A stretch of 64,000 nucleotides of DNA, taken from positions 186,001-250,000 of the forward strand of contig JADKKI010000004.1 of NCBI GenBank assembly GCA_016720595.1. Direction: 5' to 3'. Position 1 is the first letter of the stretch. Each line of letters opens with the position of its first letter. The notes below the pieces were generated by a model. That model did not search any database and was not told the DNA's origin. It saw nothing but the letters and a program-made list of their open reading frames with translations. Shown piece after piece: positions 55,301 through 63,500 of the stretch. The stretch is from Myxococcales bacterium (GTDB taxonomy: Bacteria; Myxococcota_A; Polyangia; Haliangiales; Haliangiaceae). A program made the translations under genes and the position numbers.

Positions 55301-58300
55301 CCCAAGCACGTCGTCGAGGGCGGCAACAAGATCGGCGAGCAGGTGTGGGGACCGGCGGCGGAGCTCGACGAGCACGGCCGGCCGAAGTCCGAGACCCAGA
55401 CCGACTCCAAGGCGGATCCGAAGACCGATCAGAAGTCCGATCAGACCTCCGATCAGAAGGCCGATGAGGCGGTCACCAGCAAGCCCGGCCTGGCGTCGGG
55501 CGTCGAGGCGGGGAACACCGGCTCGAAGACCAAGGGACCGGCGGTCGAGGTGGTCACCACCGTCGCGACCGTGGAGGCAGGCCAGGAGCTGATGCGGCGC
55601 CTCGTCGCGGGCGACAAGACCGTGCTCGCACAGCTCGGCTTCCAGCACGACGGCGCGACCGATCACATCGAGTGGGGCCTCGGCCAGACGTCGGACGGCA
55701 AGATCATCCTCGTGCGCGGCGAGTCCGGTGCGGTCGACTTCGACAAGCTGCCCGGCAACGTCAAGGCGCTCGCGCATAGCCACCCGGCGGTGCTCGACGG
55801 CAAGTCGCGCGACCTCAAGGCAGCAGGCAGCGCGAACGGTGTCGCGATCGGCGACCTCATGAACGATGCCCACCAGAGCGACCTGGTGAAGTTCCTGCCC
55901 TCGACAGGCGACCTCGCGTACTTCGTCGACAAGGGCATCGGCCAGCACACGGTGTTCACGCCATACGTGCACCTCGGCAACGGTCAGGTGGGCAACCCCA
56001 CCGGACCGAACGTGGATCCGAAGCAGCGGATCGAGATCGAGGTACTCGGCGCCAAGGCGATCGGACGGTCCACCATCCAGCCGCACCAGGCCGCATACGA
56101 GGCTCAGATCGTGATCCGCGATGGCGCGGGCAACGTGTTGTGGACCGGGCCGATGCAGATCACGCGGCTGGCCGGGCAGGGCTTCTCGATGGACTCGCCG
56201 ACATTGTCGAGCAAGTTCATCGACGTGGGCCAGGCTCCGACCGCGCACCCAGATGCGGGGCCGACCAAGGTCGCCGCGGGTAACGAGGTCGACCGCGAGG
56301 CCGAGAAGCGGAAGGCGCAGGAGAACCTCGCGCTCGCCGACAACGACGGCCTCCATCAGCTCGGTCCGGTGGATCTCGCCAAGCGAGCGCCACTGCACTC
56401 GCAGATCTCGCAGATGGACTCGATCCTCGCGCACACCTCGGACCACGAGGCGATCGCGATCATCCGGGCGGCACGCGCCGAGCTGCACCACGCCGAGCAA
56501 CAGATCAAGGCGCTCGATGCGAAGCAGGGCTCGTTCGCGAACCTCGATGCGGCCGAGCTCGAGGCCAAGCGGATCGAGATCCTGAAGGATGCGCACACCA
56601 AGGCCAACGCGGCGCTTGCCGCGTACGACATGGAGGTCGGCAACGGCAAGACGATCAAGATGACCGAGGCCGAGGCCGAGGCTGCGCTGAAGAAGGCACA
56701 CGACAACGGCGAACAGCAGCGCGAAGTGTTCAGCCCCACGGGGCGCGCGTACGAGATTCTCGATCCGAAGACCAAGCGCGTGAAGTACGTGATCGAGTTC
56801 GACGCGCATGTCGACTCGAAGGCCAAGTCTTCGCCGGAGACGATCTCGGCAAACAAGATGGCGGCCGAGATGGCGCGCCAGACCAACAAGACCGAGGGCC
56901 TGCGCACGGGCTCCGACATCGAGCGGCTCGCCAAGGACGGCCACCTCGAGATCCTGCTCGATCGCGTGATCGCGGGCACAGGGCTCGCGGCGGCGCAGGA
57001 TGCGCACTCCCTCACGAAGGGCGACAACTCCGAGCACCAGCAGGGCATCCCGAAGACCATCGGCATCGGCACGGGTGAGGACACGTTCGAGAAGCTCGGC
57101 GACATCCCGATCGGTCAGAAGGTCGTGGAGTACGATTCGCCGAACTGGTCGGTGCAGCCCCGCGACTTCACCGACAACCACGAGGACTACACCTCGGGCA
57201 AGAACCTCGCGGATGCCACGCAGCTCACCCAGCGCCACTCCGGTGTGCCGGTGGTGCCGTTCGAGATCATGTCGGTGTCCGTCAAGAAGGACGCCTCGTG
57301 GAAGGTGCAGAACGCCAACGTTCGCATCCAGGTGATGACGAACTCGGGGCCGGTGTACCTGTACGCGATGCACACCGACCTCGCGGTCGGCCTCGGTGCC
57401 CCGCGCCAGCTCGATCTCTCGCAGGTCAACGCGAACGGGGATCAGGTCGAGGCGAAGAAGACCCTCCAGAAGCTCGAACAGGCGGGGCTCATCGTCTACG
57501 GCGAGGATCCCAACCTTCAGAAGACCGACGGCGACATTCTGATCTCCGGTGGCAGCGCGACCGCGAGCTGGAACGCCCGGTTCGCGCAGATGAACGGCGC
57601 GAACGTCGACTGGGTCGCCCCCGACTTCAACAAGGGCGCACCGCGGATGATCACGCCGCAGATGGAGTACCGCAAGCTACAGAAGGACCTGGCGTCGGGC
57701 ACGTTGACCGCCGACGAGGCGATCAAGGCGCACGCCCGGATGTCCGAGCTGCGTGCGTTCGGCGACGCGATGCTCCCGAGCAACCTCGAGCCGTCCCACG
57801 CCTCGTTCAAGAACCCCAACATTCCGCGCTCCGTGGCGGTGATCGAATCTGTGACCCCGACCGACGACGGACGCGTGCTGGTGACGTTCAAGGGCGGTAC
57901 GCCGGACCCGAAGATCTACAATCAGGTCGTGGTCTCGCACGGCACCGATCCGAACGGCCCCGAGGGTCGGACCAAGGGCGCCCTCGGCCTCGCCAGCCCG
58001 GGCAACGGCCGCGATGTGGGGCCGCAGATCGAGATGAAGCCCAAGGTGGTCAATGGCAAGGTCGTCGCGCTCGAGAGCGTCAACCCGCCCGGAGCCGTGC
58101 GCGTGATCGGCGCCGCGATGTGGAACGGTGCGTGGGCCAATGCGATGACCAACGAAGCCGACAAGAAGGTGTTCAACAAGGCGCTGCAGTCGCAGGCCGA
58201 TACCGCCCCACGTGACTCGCCGGCGAACGTGCTCGTGCACAATGTCGGTCAACAGATCGCGGATGCAAACAAGGACGCGACGAGCGAGGAAGATCTGGAC

Positions 58301-58309
58301 GCGCCGTGA
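52168..58309 (+). CDS. Giant protein, C-terminal part: annexin repeat 7, zeta-toxin-like domain and other modules
   Basis: The longest intact stretch (about 2,000 codons), broken only between 54070 and 54478, where the true frame reads AWLKEAADQRKVDDQEKAW through EIPTTIPRMEG. Content: end of annexin repeat 6 and repeat 7 (GIGTDDDLLKEKLKGK), hydrophobic helices (ALAVGAVITVASGGTAAP), 12-residue TDTNANPAVDTK repeats, EF-loop-like DTNRDGKPG and DQNHDGVQD, and a P-loop domain with TAGGVGAGKSYSIDNN as in zeta toxins, which phosphorylate UDP-N-acetylglucosamine. Then LAHSHPAVLDGKSRD, which recalls a JAMM-like metal site, and a C-terminal domain with ILISGGSATASWNARF, a Rossmann-type turn. Its last four bases overlap the next gene. 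Confidence 0.7.
53771..53965 (+). repeat. 36-base tandem repeat, five full copies plus a partial
   Basis: The unit GCGGTCGACACCAAGACCG plus 17 more bases repeats every 36 bases from 53771 to 53950, followed by a partial copy. It encodes AVDTKTDTNANP, continuing an Asp/Thr/Asn-rich region that starts at about 53640 with His-rich sequence. Unlike the 171-base repeats upstream, the frame is kept across all copies. It is probably a flexible or calcium-binding linker and not a CRISPR array, since no spacers separate the units. Confidence 0.8.
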
Positions 58310-59082
58310 CCGTCGATCTGTCTGGAGTCCTGGCCGCGCCTGCCGATGACGGTCCGCGCAGGGCGCTCGCGGCCACGCTGGAGGCGGCGAACGATCCGCG
58401 TGGCCGCTTGATCACGCTCCAGCTCGATGCCTCGATCGAGCGCAAGCTCAACGGGACGACGCGCGAGTACTGGAACCTCGATAGCCTCGCGGACGCGTTG
58501 CTCGACAAGCACCGCGCGGAGTGGGCGAAGGAGATCGCCCCGCTGGTCAAGGAAGCACGGTTCCACCGCGGCTTCGTCGAGAGCGTGACGATCGATGCAC
58601 AAGCCTTTCTCGCGAATGGCCAGCGGCTATACGCACTCGCGCCGATCCGTTCGGTACAGCTCGTGAACGCCGGGGCGGTGGTCGCCGAGGTCGCGGTCTC
58701 GCCGCTCGTGCGCCAGCTCGCGCACCTCGGCCTGCAGAAGAATGGCCTCGGTGATGCGGCGGCTCAGGCGCTCGCGCGGTCGACGCAGCTCGGCAACCTG
58801 CGCCTCTTGGACCTCTCCTTCAACGCGATCACCGAGTCCGGCCTCGAGGCACTCGCCGCGTCGCAGCAGCTGCGAGGGCTGGTGTTCGTGAACCTGGTCG
58901 GAAATCCATGCGGCGATCCGTCGGAGACCTACGGCGTGGATGGGACGACCGGACACATGGTGCCGGGGACCGCCTCGCTACCGCCGTCGGGGAAGGCGCT
59001 CGAGGCGAAGCACGGGGAACTTCCTTGGCTGCACGCACCCTCACGGTTGATGGCGTATCCGCCGACGATCGAGGACGTCTGA
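58306..59082 (+). CDS. TIGR02996/leucine-rich-repeat protein, candidate immunity or partner protein
   Basis: A 258-residue protein. The N-terminus has the repeat-companion pattern of TIGR02996 (LAAPADDGPRRALAATLEAA then NDPRGRLITLQLDA), and the rest forms leucine-rich repeats (LRQLAHLGLQKNGLGDAAAQ, LRLLDLSFNAITESGLEAL, LRGLVFVNLVGNPCG). No signal peptide. The GTG start overlaps the stop of the giant gene (GTGA), so it is translated with it. Small repeat proteins directly after large toxin-like genes are often immunity or chaperone partners; that role here is inferred. The frame is intact. Confidence 0.75.
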   Translation: MTVDLSGVLAAPADDGPRRALAATLEAANDPRGRLITLQLDASIERKLNGTTREYWNLDSLADALLDKHRAEWAKEIAPLVKEARFHRGFVESVTIDAQAFLANGQRLYALAPIRSVQLVNAGAVVAEVAVSPLVRQLAHLGLQKNGLGDAAAQALARSTQLGNLRLLDLSFNAITESGLEALAASQQLRGLVFVNLVGNPCGDPSETYGVDGTTGHMVPGTASLPPSGKALEAKHGELPWLHAPSRLMAYPPTIEDV

Positions 59083-59096
59083 AGTAGACTTCGGCG

Positions 59097-60477
59097 ATGG
59101 CTCGCGTCACCAGCGCCGACGAGGCTCGCCGCATCCTTGAGCAACAGGGTTGTCCGACCTGTGGCACCACCCGCTTCGTGCGCGAGGCGGAGCTGGCGGT
59201 CCACGACGGTGGGCACGCCCTCCGCTACCAGACCTGTGCAAAGTGCGGATCCGATCGGACGATCTACCTTCCCATCTCCGAGGACATCGAGCGGCGCCTG
59301 ACGATGGTCCGTCCGTACGATCCGAGGACGATCGAAGCGATCGCTCCGTACGTTGCGAAGGGGCTGGCCGCAGTACGGCAGCGACGAGGAGCAGCGCTGG
59401 GGCGGCACTCGCACGGACACCTCCGGAGTTTCGGCGGGTGCAGCCTGGCAGCTGGTCACCTGGCTGCGCGGCTCCACCGGCTTTGGCCAGGGGCGCTACA
59501 CTCGTCGGGACGGGACGTCCGCGCTCGTCACGTTCACGCGTGCACAGTCCCTCCCCGCGGCGGCTCTCGCGACCAAGTTCGAGCGCAGCACGACGGGCGT
59601 GGCTCCACTGCTCTCCATCGAGGAGGTCGGGGACCGGGTGGTGATGCGGGAATGGGAGCCGTCTGGGATCGCTGTCGACCCCGATGTTTCCGATCCCGCC
59701 CGAGGTCGCGCTGGGCGTGCTCGGGGGCATCGCGGAGATCCTCGAGCGCGCGGCGGCAGCCGGGGAAGTCCTTGGCGGGATCCGCCCGGAGCTGGTCTAC
59801 GTGGGGCCTGATCTGGAGGTCACCGGGATCGCGCCGCGCGGGGGCCATTTGCGCGCACGATGACCGAGTCGCGCGATCTGCAGCCTGCGTTCCCTTTCGT
59901 CGCTCTGTATGCCGCGCCCGAAGCGATCACCCAGGGGACCTACAGCACCGCGGGGGATGTGTTCTCCGCATGCGCCGTGTTCCTGTATGCGCTCACCCGC
60001 CACGCGCCGTTCGGGGCCAATGGCAACCCGATGGAGCAGGTGATGGCGATGATGCAGGGTGCCGTGGAGGTTCCAAGCTCGGTTCCTGCACCACTCGCGG
60101 CCCTGATCCGGACGGGCCTCTCGGCTTCCCCCGACGCCCGCCCGTCGGCGCGCGAGCTCCTCGCGGCGCTCCGGAGCCAGGGCTTCGCGCGCAGTGCGTC
60201 GAGCCCGGTCTACCAGGACGTGACGTTCGACGAGGTCGACCAGGGCCCGGTGCGGTACCAGGCGGACGTCGACGGCGCGCGCTGGCAGGTCAAGGTCAAC
60301 CCCTTGCCGGCCCGACGCTACACGCTGCTCGTCAACGCGAAGGTGGTCGAAGAGCTCGCTGCCTGGCCCCGGGCCTGGCAGCGCTTCGATGACGCTGCAC
60401 AGCGCGACGAGTACGAGCGGGAGCTCGACAAGCTGGAGCGGACCCGCGGCGTGGGACCCTCGAAACTCGTGACCTAA
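59097..60477 (+). pseudogene. Zinc-ribbon pseudokinase, frame-broken
   Basis: A gene of about 460 codons that changes frame at about 59360, 59685 and 59850. The first part (59097-59360) has a zinc ribbon: GCPTCGTTRF and TCAKCGSDRT. The second frame carries a kinase N-lobe (AAWQLVTWLRGSTGFGQGR, FTRAQSLPAAALATKFERS). The third frame (59684-59850) reads GVLGGIAEILERAAAAGEV and GGIRPELVYVGPDLEV, which stands where HRDLKPEN should be, so the catalytic Asp is absent: a pseudokinase. The fourth part is described at 59860. It follows the LRR gene by 14 bases. Confidence 0.6.
59860..60477 (+). CDS. Pseudokinase C-lobe and C-terminal domain (fragment)
   Basis: The open frame carrying the last 205 codons of the pseudokinase gene. 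The kinase C-lobe is clear: YAAPEAITQGTYSTAGDVFS corresponds to the APE motif and subdomain IX Asp, followed by LYALTRHAPFGANGNPMEQ and SASPDARPSARELLAALRSQ (subdomain XI). After it comes a small C-terminal domain (RYQADVDGARWQVKVNPLP, ARRYTLLVNAKVVEEL) that looks beta-rich. The ATG at 59860 is likely internal to the real protein. Confidence 0.65.
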   Translation: MTESRDLQPAFPFVALYAAPEAITQGTYSTAGDVFSACAVFLYALTRHAPFGANGNPMEQVMAMMQGAVEVPSSVPAPLAALIRTGLSASPDARPSARELLAALRSQGFARSASSPVYQDVTFDEVDQGPVRYQADVDGARWQVKVNPLPARRYTLLVNAKVVEELAAWPRAWQRFDDAAQRDEYERELDKLERTRGVGPSKLVT

Positions 60478-60555
60478 CCGCGCGAATCAACTGGCGTGAG
60501 GCCGTTGTGTCGATAGGGGGCCGCGCGTATCGTCGCGTGGCTGTCCCCGACCGCC

Positions 60556-63500
60556 ATGGCAGACCTATCATCCCTCCTCGCCGTCCTCGAACACGATCCC
60601 GATGATGCCCAGGCGCTCGCAGCGCTTCCCGGCGCAGCGCGGCATACGGCGCCTGATGTTCGCGCGACGCGGTTCGCCGCGGCGCGCAAGGTCCTGGCCG
60701 GCCGCGGTCGACCCGACGCCGTCGTCGCGCTGATCGACTGCGAGCTCGCGAACACGGGCGAGCTCGACAAGAAGATCGATCTGCTGCTCGAGAAGGGGAT
60801 GATCCTCGACGGCGAGCTGCTCGATGTCGCCGATGCGCGCGCGGCCTTCGAGCAGGTGCTCGCACTCCGTTCGAACGACACGATGGCCAAGGAGGCGATC
60901 GAGGAGCTCGATGTCGCCGCCCAGAACTGGAAGAAGTTCGCGGAGAAGTACGTCATGGAGGCGAGCGCGTCCACGGATCGCGGCCTCGCCACCGGGCTCT
61001 ATGTCTCGGCCGCAGAGGCGTACGTGCGGTTCGCACCGGAGAGCACGGAGGCCGAGACCTACCTGCGCAAGGCGCTCGAGGTCGATGCCAAGAACACGAA
61101 GGCCGCGTTCCACCTCGCCCGGCTGCTCCGTCGCGCCGCGCGCTGGACGGATCTCGCCAAGCTCCTCGAGGACCGCGCCGACACGGCGCCGTCGGTCGAG
61201 GAGAAGGTCGCGTCGCTGCTCGTGCTGGCGGAGCTGTACCGGACGCGCATGCCGGCTCCCGAGCGTGCCGACGCCGCGGTGAAGCGCGTGCTCGTGCTCG
61301 ATCCGACGCAATCGCAGGCGCTGCGTGCGGTGACCGACGCGCTGATGGCATCGCAGAACTGGCCGGCACTCGTCGCGACCTATCAGGCCGCGTTGAAGGC
61401 GAAGCGAGATGGCGACGACCTCGGCATGCTGCTGCAGATCGCGATGGTGCTGTGGCGGCACCTGAACGATCTCGATCAGGCGGAGGAGTACTTCCGTCGG
61501 GTTCGCAAGATCGATCCAGGCCACCCGGCGGCGCTCGACTTCTACCGGGTCTACTACCCGAGCAAGGGCGAGAACCAGAAGCTCCTCGCGATGCTCCGGC
61601 AGGTCGACAAGGGCGTGCCGCGGCCCCACAGCGAGAGCGGTGATCAGTCGCGGCCGATCGGCATCGAGATCGCCGAGCTGGCCGAATCGCAGAACAACCC
61701 GGAGAAGGCGATCGAGGCCTGGAAGCAGCACCTCCGCCACGATCCCGCGTCGGCGCAGGCGCGGACCGCGCTCGCGCGGCTGTACCGGAAGACCGAGAAG
61801 TGGAACGCGCTTCTCGATCTGATGAAGGAGGAGATCGATCGGCTCCCGGAGGCCGATGTCGCTGGGCGCGTCGCGCGCCTCCATGACGTCGTCGAGATCT
61901 ATCGAGATCGGTTGCGGCTCGACGTGATGGTGATCAACACCTACAACGCGATCCTCAAGATCGATCCCGACAACAAGCGCGCGGGTGACGAGCTCGCTGC
62001 CAAGTTCCGTACGCTCGGTCGCTGGAACGATCTGATCGCGGTGCTGACGCGGAAGTCCGAGGCGCCGGATGTGCCGGATGCGGAGCGCGTGGTGCTCCTG
62101 CGCGAGATCGCCGATCTGTGGTCGGAGCGATTCGGTAACTTCGCCAATGCGATCCGCCCGCTGGAGAGGATCCTCGAGCTCGCGCCCGCCGAGGCCGAGT
62201 CCCTGACCAAGCTCAAGGAGATCTATACCAAGCGGCGGCAGTGGCGCGCGCTGATCGATGTCCTCGGGCGCGAGGCGAGCGTGCTGCCGCCGGCAGAGAA
62301 GCGCGCGAAGCAGGCCGAGATGGCGCGCCTCGCCGCCGAGCGGCTCGGTGATTCGCGGCTCGCGATCGAGATCTACAACACGATCCTCGGCGAAGCGGGG
62401 CCCGATCACCCGGAGACGCTCGTCGCGCTCGCCGCACTGTACGAGCGCGAGAAGCGCTACGTCGCGCTCGCCGAGATCCTCCACCGTCAACGCGCCGTCC
62501 TCCAGGGGAAGGACGCGATCACGCTGCTCGAGAAGCTCGGGCAGGTGTACGCGGATCGGATCGGTTCGCCCGCCGCCGCGGCCACGGCCTGGCAGGAGGT
62601 GCTCGATATCGAGCCCGGTCACGCCAAGGCGCTGCGTACGCTGCGCGAGCTCTATGCCACCGCTGGCGACTTCGCAGGGCTCGAGAAGCTCTATGCGCGG
62701 CTCGGTCAGGAAGACGAGCTGGTCGATGCCCTGCTCGGGATCGCTGATCGCCTCGATGCGAAAGACAAGCGCCTCCCGCTCGTGGAGCGCGCGGCCCAGC
62801 TCGCGCAACTGCGCGCCGAGCACGCCAAGGAGGGGCCGGCCCAGATCCAGTCGCTCGAGCGTGCGCGACAGGTGTGGGAGCGCGTGCTCGCCGTCGAAGC
62901 GACACACGTGGGGGCCGCCACGGCGCTCGCTCCGATCTACGCGAAGCAGGAGAAGTGGGCGCGCCTGATCACCGTGCTCGAGATCGAACTCGCGGCGGCG
63001 CCGGATCTGGCAGCGCGCCTCGCGAAGATCGCGGAGATCCGTGCGCTGTGCGAGCAGAAGCTCGCCTCCCGCACCCTCGCGTTCACCTGGACGTTGCGAG
63101 CCTTCGAGCTCGAGCCGACCAGCGCGGCGCTGTATGCGGACGTGCTCCGGCTCGCCAGCGAGCCCGAGCAGTGGAAGGATGTCGCGGGCGCGTTCGATCG
63201 TGCCCTGCTGTTGCCGACTCTCGACGAGGCGACGCGCCTCAAGCTGTTCCGCGAGCTCGCGAAGATCGCGAGTCGCCGCCTGGTCGATCCCGAGCGTGCA
63301 CGCGCGTACCACCGACAGGTCCTCGCCCTCGCCGCCGACGATCGCGAGGCAGAGCAGCACCTCGAGGAGCTCGCGATCCAGCTCCACGACTGGCCCGAGC
63401 TGCTGTCTTCGTATCGGCGACGGGCGGTCCGCGAGAAGGATCCCACCGAGCGTGCGTCGCTGCTCATCGAGATCGCGTCACTTCAGGAGGAGAAGCTCGT

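Larger units (their letters stand above)
46977..58309 (+). pseudogene. Giant annexin-repeat protein, eCIS cargo-like, frame-broken
   Basis: One gene of about 11.3 kb (about 3,780 codons) interrupted by at least 15 small indels; coding character continues across each. Order: polar N-terminal region with short repeats (47.1-48.5 kb), DUF4157-like segment (48879-48947, DPYEHEADQLTDQVMR), long Lys/Ala/Glu coiled coil (49.0-50.8 kb), about seven annexin-like repeats (50.79-52.56 kb), a hydrophobic segment (about 52.96-53.16 kb), Asp/Asn/Thr tandem repeats (53.6-53.97 kb), calcium-loop-like motifs (54.3-54.43 kb), zeta-toxin-like P-loop domain (54.5-55.4 kb), an HSHP motif domain (55.56-56.0 kb), helical linkers and a C-terminal domain with a Rossmann-like turn (57.5 kb). 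DUF4157 domains mark cargo of contractile injection systems. The entry is listed as a pseudogene only because it cannot be translated as read. Confidence 0.65.

Noticed and set aside
54209..57373. 1,054-codon minus-strand open frame opposite the giant gene
   Set aside because: The plus strand carries P-loop and other motifs and the neighbouring overlapping start; the minus frame has only low-complexity Arg/Asp/Leu sequence.
46977..58309. Reading the broken segments of the giant gene as several separate genes
   Set aside because: Repeat patterns and domain order continue across every break, the breaks fall within repeat units, and segments lack their own ribosome-binding sites.
60568..63387. 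939-codon minus-strand open frame opposite the TPR gene
   Set aside because: The plus frame stays open from 60556 to the edge with TPR periodicity, while the minus frame shows only mirror composition.
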